From Chloroflexota bacterium (GTDB lineage Bacteria; Chloroflexota; Anaerolineae; Aggregatilineales; UBA2796), in the NCBI GenBank assembly GCA_003695215.1, contig RFIM01000300.1, positions 1-5,846 on the forward strand: a stretch of 5,846 bases of DNA. Reading direction: 5' to 3'. The position numbers and the translations under genes are program-made. Positions 1-5,817 of the stretch are shown here, piece by piece. Position 1 is the first letter of the stretch. Each line of letters begins with the position of its first letter. A model generated the notes under the pieces. The model did not search any database. It was not told the origin of the DNA and was given only the letters and a program-made list of their open reading frames with translations.

Positions 1-711
1 GATCTCGGCATCGGCTTTGATGGCGATGCCGATCGCTGTGGCATCATTGACGAGAATGGGCATCACATTGCGGCCGATCGGCTGTTGGCGCTCTTGGCAC
101 GCGATCTGCTCTCGCGGCACAAAGGCGCCAAGATCGTCTTCGATGTCAAGGCAAGCCAAGCCCTTGAGGATGAGATTCGGGCGCATGGCGGCATTCCGAT
201 CATGTGGAAGACAGGTCACAGCCTGATGAAAGCCAAGATGGCTGAAGAAGGCGCGCCGTTGGGCGGCGAAGTCAGCGGGCACTTGTTCATCGGCGAGGAT
301 TATTATGGCTTCGATGACGCGCCGTTGGTCTCGCTGAAGGTGCTGGAAATTTTCAGCAAGGAGACGCGCACCGTCAGCCAAGTGTTCGACACGATTCCAA
401 AGTTAGTTGCCACGCCTGAGGTGATTGTCTCAGCGCCAGATGATCGCAAATTCCAGATCATCGAAGCCTTGCAGCGCGAGTTTGCCGCCGAACATCAGGT
501 CATCACTTTGGACGGTGCGCGCGTCACTTTTGAGCACGGCTGGGGACTAGTGCGCGCCAGCAACACGCAGCCTGCTATCACCATGCGCTTTGAGGCACGC
601 ACCAAAGCCGATCTGGTCGCCATCATGCAGGATTTTGATCGGCGTTTGGCACGCTACCCTGAAGTCTCACGCGATAAGCTGCAGGAGCAGATCGCAGCCT
701 TCAGCGCCTAG
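1..711 (+). CDS. Phosphomannomutase/phosphoglucomutase, C-terminal part (5' end outside window)
   Basis: The enzyme moves phosphate between C6 and C1 of mannose or glucose through a bisphosphorylated intermediate, supplying precursors for surface polysaccharides and nucleotide sugars in the cytoplasm. The open frame runs from base 1 with no start in view: 236 codons, then TAG. Visible landmarks are the metal-binding loop DGDADR at fragment residues 7-12 (three Asp ligands), a KTGHSLMK segment near 70-77, the sugar-recognition loop GEVSGH at 89-94, and the phosphate-binding loop RASNTQP at 185-191. This order matches the end of domain 2 plus domains 3 and 4 of the alpha-D-phosphohexomutase family, whose members are about 450-470 residues, so roughly half is missing, including the phosphoserine loop. 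Mannose versus glucose preference cannot be settled from this part. The stop abuts the stop of the convergent gene with no spacer. Confidence 0.95.
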   Translation, partial: DLGIGFDGDADRCGIIDENGHHIAADRLLALLARDLLSRHKGAKIVFDVKASQALEDEIRAHGGIPIMWKTGHSLMKAKMAEEGAPLGGEVSGHLFIGEDYYGFDDAPLVSLKVLEIFSKETRTVSQVFDTIPKLVATPEVIVSAPDDRKFQIIEALQREFAAEHQVITLDGARVTFEHGWGLVRASNTQPAITMRFEARTKADLVAIMQDFDRRLARYPEVSRDKLQEQIAAFSA

Positions 712-1698
712 TCACAACGAGCGCGTGATCGAGAAGTGACGCTCAGCTTCTTCATCAGGGATTTCAAAGCGGGCGAAGAGCGCGGCATGATCAGGATAGA
801 CGGCATCGCGGCGGCTCTCGACATCGGCGTCAATGCTCTCAATCGGCTCGACGATGCTATCGGCTTGCCGCAGGTAGAAGATCAGCTCGTGGCTGACCGT
901 GATATGGTCAATCAGCTCGCGCGCTTTGAGATAAATGCGCGAGAAGCGCCGCGAGCCTGGGATGTAATCGGCTAGGTTGTACAGCCGAATGTCATCGAAG
1001 CGGTCGCGGTGCGCTAGGCTGCGATCAGCAGGCCCGAGCATCATCTGCGTCGTAACTGCCTCAGGCGTATCGTTGAAATCGCCCATCAAGATGGCAGGCT
1101 CGTTGTTGCCCGTCATCAGCTCGTTCATCAGCACACGCACAGCGGCCGCTTCCGCAGCGCGGCGCAACAGGGCGTAGCCAATGTAGCGCACGCGCTCGTT
1201 CTCATCCAACGGAAAGCGCCTGCCGTTTGGATAGGTGACCAACTTGGACTTCAAGTGGACGTTGACGATGTTCACTAGCAAGCCAGGCGCCAAGACGACT
1301 GTCGCTTTCAAGATGCCGCGTCCCACGCTAGTGATGGCTTGACTGCCATCGTCGCTCGGCACGTTGACCAAGCCTTCAGGCGGTATCTCGCCGATATCGC
1401 GCGCGTGTAGCAGCGGCAAGCGCGAGAGAAAGGCCACGCGGATGCCGCGCATATCAGGCAAGCGCGAGAGCCGCCCATACAGATAGCGACGGCCTAAGGC
1501 ACGTCGCAGATCATCAAAAGCGTCTTCGTCGCCAATCTCTTGGAGCGCGATCACGTCTGGTGAAACAGCCTGAATAGTGCGCACAAGGTTGCTCAGCTTG
1601 CGTTCGTAAGTTTTCTGATCGCGCGGCCCGAAGCCCGACGGATGGCCAGGGCGAAACCAATTCTCTATATTCCACGTCATGACGCTGAAAGCGATCAT
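712..1698 (-). CDS. Endonuclease/exonuclease/phosphatase (EEP) family metal-dependent hydrolase
   Basis: This 328-residue protein has the DNase I/exonuclease III-like fold that cleaves phosphodiester or phosphomonoester bonds with a divalent metal. The catalytic set looks complete: Asn10 in TWNIEN, metal ligand Glu54 in LQEI, His148 in NVHLKSK, Asp207 and Asn209 in GDFND, Asp264 in IDHI, and Asp303-His304 in YPDHAAL. The fold starts at residue 5 and there is no signal peptide or membrane segment, so a cytoplasmic location is likely. The ATG at 1696-1698 is preceded by an AGGAGAGG stretch about 9-12 bases upstream, supporting this start. It follows the aldehyde dehydrogenase gene by 74 bases. 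The family includes nucleases, phosphoinositide phosphatases and sphingomyelinases. The sequence does not show the substrate, so a specific nuclease name would be unsafe. Confidence 0.9.
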   Translation of the reverse strand: MIAFSVMTWNIENWFRPGHPSGFGPRDQKTYERKLSNLVRTIQAVSPDVIALQEIGDEDAFDDLRRALGRRYLYGRLSRLPDMRGIRVAFLSRLPLLHARDIGEIPPEGLVNVPSDDGSQAITSVGRGILKATVVLAPGLLVNIVNVHLKSKLVTYPNGRRFPLDENERVRYIGYALLRRAAEAAAVRVLMNELMTGNNEPAILMGDFNDTPEAVTTQMMLGPADRSLAHRDRFDDIRLYNLADYIPGSRRFSRIYLKARELIDHITVSHELIFYLRQADSIVEPIESIDADVESRRDAVYPDHAALFARFEIPDEEAERHFSITRSL

Positions 1699-1722
1699 TT
1701 TGAGCAGCCTCTCCTGACTAAA

Positions 1723-1743
1723 GAGCTATTGCCAGCTCAATAG
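1723..1743 (-). repeat. Two overlapping small inverted repeats between aldehyde dehydrogenase and EEP genes
   Basis: On the minus strand CTATTG (1743-1738) can pair with CAATAG (1731-1726), and GAGCT (1738-1734) can pair with AGCTC (1727-1723), the second followed by TTTAG. The two hairpins share bases and exclude each other. Stems are only 6 and 5 bp, so this is at best a weak terminator or attenuator; chance is a fair alternative. The rest of the 74-base spacer shows only the ribosome-binding site of the EEP gene. Confidence 0.25.
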
Positions 1744-1772
1744 TGACACATTTGCGCGCTGTGCGGCAACGC

Positions 1773-3272
1773 CTATAACCCGATCCATACGCTCTTGAGC
1801 TGCGTGTAGAGCTCGATGGCTGCAGCGCCCATCTCGCGCCCATAGCCCGATTGCTTGTAGCCGCCAAAAGGCGAAGCAGGATCGAACATGCTGTAGGTGT
1901 TCACCCAAACTGTGCCCGCCTTCAGGGCAGCTGCAGCCTGATGCGCCTTGCTCAGATCGCGCGTCCAGATCGAAGCCGCTAAGCCATAGGGCGAGTCGTT
2001 TGCTGCTTGGATGACGGCCTCGAGTGAGTCGAACGGCTCGACGATAGCCACAGGGCCGAAAATCTCCTCGCGCACGATCGCCATCTCAGGCTTAGTGCGC
2101 GTGAACACAGTCGGGCGCATGAAGTAGCCCTGCGCCAGAGCGCCTTCAAGCGCACGCCCGCCGCCTGTGCAGACTTGCGCACCTTCGGCGATGCCGCTCT
2201 GCACGTAGCCGAGAACGCGCCCAAGCTGCCGCTCGCTGATCAGCGGCCCGATATCAGGCTGCGGCTCGGCCATGCCTGCGCCGAGCGTCAGGCGCTGCGC
2301 GATCTCAGTGACGCGCTCCAGCACCTCCTCGTAAACGCTGCGCTCAGCGTAAATACGCGCCGCAGCCACGCAGCTTTGCCCGCTGTTGCCGAAGAGCCCG
2401 AGCGCCGCCTGCTGCGCAGCGCGCTCAACGTCCGCATCGCTGAAGATGATGCACGGCGATTTCCCGCCTAGTTCCAGCGAGAGCCGCTTGATATTGCCCG
2501 CTGAGGCAGCGATGATCGAGCGCGCTACTGCCGTGCTGCCCGTGAAGCTGATCTTATCCACCTCAGGATGATTGACGAGCGCCACGCCCGCTTCATCGCC
2601 GAAGCCTGTGACAATGTTAACCACACCTTCAGGGAAGCCCGCTTCTAGGATCAGCTGGCCGAGATACAGCGCCGAGAGCGGCGCTTGCTCAGCTGGCTTG
2701 AGGATCACGCAATTGCCGCAAGCGAGCGCAGGCGCCAACTTCCAAGCGGCGATCTCTAGCGGAAAATTCCATGGCGTGATCAAGCCGCATACGCCGAGCG
2801 GCTCGCGCAGGGTGTAATTGAGCTGATTGGGCACAGAGACAGGGATAGTGGCGCCTTCGATCTTGGTGGGCCAGCCTGCATAGTAGCGGAAATGATCAGC
2901 CGACCAGATCACATCGCCATGACGGGCGTTGGTGTAGCTCTTGCCGTTATCGAGCGCCTCGAGCTGAGCCAGCTGATCAGCATGCGCCTCGATCAGGTCT
3001 GCCAAGCGCCATAGCAGCTTGGCGCGCTCGGCGGGCGTCACTTTGCGCCAAGCGCCTTCGAAGGCCACGCGCGCCGCGCGCACAGCGCGATCGACATCCT
3101 CGAGCTTGCCGCGCGCGCAGCGCGCCAACACAGCGCCATTGGACGGATCGCGCGTCTCGAAGGTCTCGCCATCAGCAGCGTCGAGCCACTGATTGTTGAT
3201 CAGCAATTGGCGCGGTGCGCTCAAGAACGCTTGCACCTGCGGATGAATAGGCATAACAGTTTGAGAGAGCAT
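1773..3272 (-). CDS. NAD-dependent aldehyde dehydrogenase (ALDH1/2-like class)
   Basis: This 499-residue enzyme would oxidise an aldehyde to its carboxylic acid with NAD(P)+ in the cytoplasm. All hallmark residues are present: Asn169 in PWNFPL, Lys192 and Glu195 in KPAEQ of the cofactor site, FTGS at 243-246, the general base Glu267 in LELGGK, the catalytic Cys301 in GQSC, and Glu403 in EEIFGP. Glu195 is known in this family to favour NAD over NADP. The C-terminal FDPASPFGGYKQSGYGRE segment resembles phenylacetaldehyde and betaine-aldehyde type members, but substrate is not predictable from this. Length is normal for the family. The ATG at 3270-3272 has GAAGGA nine bases upstream; the second in-frame ATG six codons later has no such site. 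The gene lies 27 bases after the WD40 gene and probably shares its transcript. Confidence 0.96.
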   Translation of the reverse strand: MLSQTVMPIHPQVQAFLSAPRQLLINNQWLDAADGETFETRDPSNGAVLARCARGKLEDVDRAVRAARVAFEGAWRKVTPAERAKLLWRLADLIEAHADQLAQLEALDNGKSYTNARHGDVIWSADHFRYYAGWPTKIEGATIPVSVPNQLNYTLREPLGVCGLITPWNFPLEIAAWKLAPALACGNCVILKPAEQAPLSALYLGQLILEAGFPEGVVNIVTGFGDEAGVALVNHPEVDKISFTGSTAVARSIIAASAGNIKRLSLELGGKSPCIIFSDADVERAAQQAALGLFGNSGQSCVAAARIYAERSVYEEVLERVTEIAQRLTLGAGMAEPQPDIGPLISERQLGRVLGYVQSGIAEGAQVCTGGGRALEGALAQGYFMRPTVFTRTKPEMAIVREEIFGPVAIVEPFDSLEAVIQAANDSPYGLAASIWTRDLSKAHQAAAALKAGTVWVNTYSMFDPASPFGGYKQSGYGREMGAAAIELYTQLKSVWIGL

Positions 3273-3299
3273 CGTTCAGTGTCCTTCTCGAGATTGGTA

Positions 3300-4424
3300 T
3301 TACTTATACACAGGCACGCCCCAAAGGTGCAAGCTGCCGTCATCGCTCGTGGTGATCACATAGCGCCCGCCATTTGAGAAAGCAGCATCCCATGCCCAGC
3401 CGTTCAGCCGCGCCAACACTTTCAGCTCAGCGGCTGCCCAAATCACAGTTTGATCGGCAGCCGCGGTTGCCAACAAGCGCCCATCAGGGCTGTAGACGAC
3501 GCGGAAGATCGGCGCGCTATGGGCTTTGGCAAGGCGTGGCGCGCGCTCGCCGAGGCGCCACAACGCAAGCGTGCCGTCATCTAGCGCTAGGGCGATAGCG
3601 CGGCTATCAGGCGCGATCGCGAAGCTGTTGATGGCGATTCCGCCATATGCCATGCGCTGCAGCAGCGCGCCGTCACGCAGCGACCAGATCAAGAGCTGAT
3701 CGCGCGCGAGTCCGACGGCCAAGCGGCTATCAGGGCTGATGGCAAGCGCCGTGATCGGCGCGTCGTGCTTCAAACTCAGGAGTTCAGTGAGCGCTGTGGC
3801 ATTCTCCACGCTCAGCGGGGCGGCGTTACGCAAAGCGGCTTCGCGCTCGGCGCTGCGCGTGGCAAGCGCTGCTGCTGTGGCAGTGCGCTGGCTCTGCGCT
3901 TGGACGATAGCAGTCTCGGCGGCGCTCAGCGTGGCAACTTGCGCGCTACGCGTGGCCAGTGCCGCGCTACCAAGCGCTTCAGCGGTCGCTGTTTGTTGAG
4001 CAACAGCTATGGCAGTCTGTGCTTGCGGCGTGGCTGTAGCCTGCGCATAAGCGGTCTGAGTCTGTTGTGGCGCGGCTGTGGCAGTGCGGTAGCGCCGCTC
4101 GGCTTCTGCAGTAGCCTCTGAGATGAGGCGCTCGGCTGTGGCGCGCACGGCAGCGTAAGTTGCCGTTTGCGCTTGCCAGATCGCTGTCACTTCCGCGATG
4201 ATCGCCTGCGCAGTTTGCTCACGGCTGACCTGACCGAGCATGATCGCCAGGCGACTATCGAGCGTGGCGTTCAGGTCAGCGGCGACGAGCGCAGTCTGAC
4301 GCGCAGAGGCAGCTTGCTCAGCGTTGCGCAGCGCCACTGGCACGATCAAGCTCAGCGTGCCGATCAGCACGATCACAAGGCTCGCCAAACCATATAAAAA
4401 TAGGCGGTTGCTCAGGCTCTCCAA
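3300..4424 (-). CDS. Membrane-anchored protein with Ala/Thr/Gln-rich stalk and four WD40 blades
   Basis: The 374-residue product has three parts. Residues 8-32 form one hydrophobic transmembrane segment. Residues about 34-200 are a low-complexity, probably helical stalk rich in Ala, Thr and Gln with repeated TATA/QTA units. Residues about 216-370 hold four WD40-type blades, visible as ISPDSRLAVG...LLIWSL, IAPDSRAIAL...LALWRL, YSPDGRLLAT...TVIWAA and FSNGGRYVIT...LHLWGV. WD40 proteins act as binding platforms, and no catalytic domain is visible. Typical propellers have seven blades, so this is about half of one and may pair with another copy. The start is TTG at 4422-4424: an in-frame TGA lies four codons upstream, and a GAGAG stretch sits about six bases before it. 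The layout resembles the C-terminal half of nSTAND-NTPase/WD40 proteins without the NTPase (inference). Membrane orientation is unclear from flanking charges. Confidence 0.85.
   Translation of the reverse strand: MESLSNRLFLYGLASLVIVLIGTLSLIVPVALRNAEQAASARQTALVAADLNATLDSRLAIMLGQVSREQTAQAIIAEVTAIWQAQTATYAAVRATAERLISEATAEAERRYRTATAAPQQTQTAYAQATATPQAQTAIAVAQQTATAEALGSAALATRSAQVATLSAAETAIVQAQSQRTATAAALATRSAEREAALRNAAPLSVENATALTELLSLKHDAPITALAISPDSRLAVGLARDQLLIWSLRDGALLQRMAYGGIAINSFAIAPDSRAIALALDDGTLALWRLGERAPRLAKAHSAPIFRVVYSPDGRLLATAAADQTVIWAAAELKVLARLNGWAWDAAFSNGGRYVITTSDDGSLHLWGVPVYK
3840..4187 (-). repeat. Degenerate coding repeat encoding Ala/Thr/Gln stalk
   Basis: This stretch encodes residues about 80-195 of the WD40 protein. 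Threonine recurs in TAT, QTA and ATA units, with Thr at residues 87, 96, 105 and 114 exactly nine apart before the spacing loosens. The ALATRSA heptapeptide occurs twice, at 155-161 and 186-192. At DNA level, variants of gctgtggcagt recur. It probably grew by internal duplication and should be variable in length between relatives. Confidence 0.7.
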
Positions 4425-4436
4425 GGCGCGCTCTCA

Positions 4437-4471
4437 CAAACAAAACGGCGTGCTCCTACAGCACGCCGTTT
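4437..4471 (-). terminator. Rho-independent terminator after the small DUF2917-like gene
   Basis: A perfect 12-bp stem is formed by AAACGGCGTGCT (4443-4454) and AGCACGCCGTTT (4460-4471), with a 5-base loop. On the minus strand the stem is followed by TTTTGTTTG, a fair U-tract. It lies 26 bases beyond the stop codon of the gene ending at 4498, so it should end that transcript. On the plus strand the tail is TTTATTATAG, which is weaker, and no plus-strand gene leads into it. Confidence 0.88.
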
Positions 4472-4477
4472 ATTATA
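4472..4477 (-). promoter_or_regulatory. Candidate -10 element for the WD40 gene
   Basis: A perfect TATAAT lies on the minus strand directly against the upstream edge of the terminator hairpin. No good -35 hexamer sits 16-18 bases upstream (TGAGCG at 17). Initiation about 7 bases downstream would start inside the first hairpin arm, leaving a leader of about 40 bases before the TTG. The WD40 gene otherwise lies behind a strong terminator, which argues that it needs its own promoter here. Confidence 0.4.
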
Positions 4478-4497
4478 GCTGCAAAGGTATGGAACGC

Positions 4498-4773
4498 TCA
4501 GAAATTGAACGCGATCAGCAGCGGCTTGCGATCAATGGCGGAGATGACGGCGCTTGACTGCATCTCGGTCGGCAGTTCAACGCTCTCGCCTTCGCCGATG
4601 AATAGATCGCGTCCATCAAAGGAAATCCAGGCATAACCTGAGACCACTTGCACCTTGCGCACGCCTTCTGGCAAGCGATAAGCTGAGTTCTTGATCAGCA
4701 CGAATTCGCTGTTCGGCGCGAAATTCTCAGGATCGAGCGTGATCGGCGCGCTCTCGCGGATTAGATTCGTCAT
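4498..4773 (-). CDS. Small DUF2917/cupin-like protein of unknown function
   Basis: From the ATG at 4771-4773 this is a 91-residue soluble protein with no signal peptide or membrane segment. Residues 27-90 read as short beta strands: a VQVVSGYAWIS strand around 41-51, a DG turn at 53-54, a GEGESVEL turn-strand at 60-67 and a final hydrophobic strand LLIAF at 85-89. The pattern of a V(V/T)xGxxW(I/V)(S/T)xDG strand followed by GExxxL is what I recall of the DUF2917 family, related in shape to cupins; the metal-binding histidines of true cupins are absent. The frame is open to an ATG at 4803, but a strong GAGGAG eight bases before 4773 decides the shorter start. The gene has its own promoter, palindrome and terminator, so it looks like a separately regulated single-gene unit. 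Function is unknown. Confidence 0.72.
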   Translation of the reverse strand: MTNLIRESAPITLDPENFAPNSEFVLIKNSAYRLPEGVRKVQVVSGYAWISFDGRDLFIGEGESVELPTEMQSSAVISAIDRKPLLIAFNF

Positions 4774-4781
4774 GGCTAGCG

Positions 4782-4787
4782 CTCCTC
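4782..4787 (-). promoter_or_regulatory. Ribosome-binding site that sets the start of the small gene
   Basis: GAGGAG on the minus strand with 8 bases to the ATG at 4771-4773. The alternative ATG at 4801-4803 has only a poor GAGAG immediately before it. Confidence 0.8.
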
Positions 4788-4826
4788 GGCACTCGCGTGC
4801 CATCTCTCATAGGCATTCTATATTCA

Positions 4827-4855
4827 ATTATACAATCAAACGAGCGTTTGATTAT
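4827..4855 (-). promoter_or_regulatory. Promoter of the DUF2917-like gene
   Basis: A perfect TATAAT (4832-4827) lies in an AT-rich patch that contrasts with the GC-rich surroundings. The hexamer 17 bases upstream is ATAATC (4855-4850), a poor -35. Transcription would start near 4820, giving a leader of about 47 bases to the ATG at 4773. The spacer is filled by the palindrome at 4834-4853. Confidence 0.55.
4834..4853. promoter_or_regulatory. Palindromic operator candidate (TetR-type form)
   Basis: AATCAAACG and CGTTTGATT form perfect 9-bp arms around a central AG. A 20-base palindrome with a two-base centre located between -35 and -10 is the classic layout for a dimeric repressor. The inner core CAAACGnnCGTTTG resembles TetR-family operators; from memory it also fits the CNAACGNNCGTTNG form reported for Thermus PaaR. 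No regulator gene is in the window, so the binding protein is unknown. Confidence 0.6.
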
Positions 4856-4861
4856 TAGATT

Positions 4862-4886
4862 TTCATCACAACTCTGGCGTGATGAA
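4862..4886 (-). repeat. Inverted repeat after the permease gene, possible weak terminator
   Basis: TTCATCAC (4862-4869) and GTGATGAA (4879-4886) form 8-bp arms with a 9-base loop, 15 bases beyond the permease stop codon. On the minus strand it is followed by AATCTAATAATC rather than a T-run, so it may stabilise or weakly end the permease transcript rather than act as a canonical terminator. Confidence 0.35.
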
Positions 4887-4900
4887 CGGCACAATCAGCG

Positions 4901-5755
4901 CTAGACAATATCGGCGAAAAATTTCTCCATACGGCGGAAATAGAACAAGCCGCTGATCAGTGCGATCAGCGCCGTCAAGCCTGAGGCCAGCAACATCGGC
5001 ATCGGCGGCATTGGGCTGCCCAAGAGCGCCCAGCGGAAGCCTTCGACGACGCCTGCCATTGGATTGATGCCGTATAGCGCCCGAACCAGCGGATTCTCGA
5101 TCAAGCTGCTGGGATAGGCAATCGGCGTGGCAAACAGCCAGAATTGGATCAAGAACGGCAGGATGTAGCGCACATCGCGGAACTGCACGTTCAGCGCTGA
5201 GAGCCACAGGCCAACTGCCAGGGACGTCATCAGCGCCAGCAGCACGAATAGCGGCAAGGCGAGCACAGCTGCGGTCGGCAGGATGCCGTAGAGCAGCATC
5301 AGCAGCAGCAGCACGGCGAAAGCCAGCGCGAAGTCCACCAGGCCGCTCAGCACGCCTGCCAGTGGGATGACCAAGCGCGGGAAGTACACTTTTTTGATCA
5401 AATTGCCGCTGCTGACCAAACTGTTAGAGACGTTGGTCAAGCCGTTGGCGAAGAAAGCCCACGGCACGAGCGCCGCGAAGCTGAAGATCGGATACGGCAC
5501 GCCATCTGATGGAATGCCTGCCAGCTGGCCGAAGAACAGCGAGAAGACGATCATGGTCATGAAGGGCTGGATGATCGCCCAGGCGGCGCCGATGAGCGTT
5601 TGCTTGTAGCGCACCTTGATATCGCGCCAGATCAGGAAGTAGAGCAGCTCACGATATGCCCATAGCTCGCCGAGATTCAGCTTGCGCCAGCCGCGTGTTG
5701 GCTCGATGATCAGCTCGGGCAAGTCGTGCGCTGTTGGTTGGTTAGGCGTGGACAT
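4901..5755 (-). CDS. ABC-2 type polysaccharide/lipid-linked glycan export permease (Wzm/TagG-like)
   Basis: This 284-residue inner-membrane protein is the channel-forming half of an ABC exporter that moves O-antigen, teichoic acid or similar glycans out of the cell. About six hydrophobic segments are visible (near 55-77, 90-106, 128-156, 160-186, 199-214 and 252-273). Family-like stretches are WRDIKVRYKQTLIGAAWAI at 43-61, KKVYFPRLVIPLAG at 121-134, NVQFRDVRYILPF at 189-201 and NPMAGVVEGFRWALLG at 231-246. The N-terminus has the usual soluble arm ending in IEPTRGW. Length is normal. The ATG at 5753-5755 follows AGGAG by only four bases, slightly close. The ATPase partner (Wzt/TagH-like) usually lies next to this gene but is not downstream here; it could lie beyond 5846. 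The transported glycan cannot be told from the sequence. Confidence 0.93.
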   Translation of the reverse strand: MSTPNQPTAHDLPELIIEPTRGWRKLNLGELWAYRELLYFLIWRDIKVRYKQTLIGAAWAIIQPFMTMIVFSLFFGQLAGIPSDGVPYPIFSFAALVPWAFFANGLTNVSNSLVSSGNLIKKVYFPRLVIPLAGVLSGLVDFALAFAVLLLLMLLYGILPTAAVLALPLFVLLALMTSLAVGLWLSALNVQFRDVRYILPFLIQFWLFATPIAYPSSLIENPLVRALYGINPMAGVVEGFRWALLGSPMPPMPMLLASGLTALIALISGLFYFRRMEKFFADIV

Positions 5756-5788
5756 ATGGCTCCTGAAGCAGGTGTACTGTTGGCCCAG

Positions 5789-5817
5789 ATTGTAGCCTAG
5801 CGCTTGGGTAGAGTCGA
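5789..5817 (-). promoter_or_regulatory. Sigma70-like promoter of the permease gene
   Basis: On the minus strand TCGACT (5817-5812, four of six match TTGACA) and TACAAT (5794-5789, five of six match TATAAT) are separated by 17 bases. Transcription would start near 5782, leaving a leader of about 27 bases that contains the AGGAG site. I see no coding signal in the remaining bases 5818-5846, so the permease probably begins a transcript here. Confidence 0.5.

Noticed and set aside
667..728. TCACGCG and CGCGTGA as a possible bidirectional terminator at the convergent junction
   Set aside because: The arms are 7 bp and about 48 bases apart, with no T-run on either side; chance pairing is likely.
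1726..1908. 60-codon minus-strand frame across the end of the aldehyde dehydrogenase
   Set aside because: It lies largely inside the C-terminal substrate-binding part of the real gene and shows no ribosome-binding site or known motif.
1979..2817. Several open frames of 60-98 codons opposite or overlapping the aldehyde dehydrogenase
   Set aside because: They are shadows of a complete, motif-verified gene; their products are rich in Ala, Arg and Ser with no recognisable domain and no ribosome-binding sites of note.
3612..3624. GCGATCGC octamer as a sign of a cyanobacterial HIP1 genome
   Set aside because: I noticed only this one clear copy; HIP1-rich genomes carry it far more often, and the excess here is in GATC generally.
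3739..4397. Plus-strand open frames opposite the WD40 protein stalk
   Set aside because: The low-complexity, GC-rich stalk coding sequence keeps other frames open; translations are Ala/Ser/Arg/Cys-rich without family features.
4866..5207. 113-codon minus-strand frame overlapping the permease gene
   Set aside because: It overlaps the permease in another frame, which has clear family motifs through to its end, so this is a shadow.
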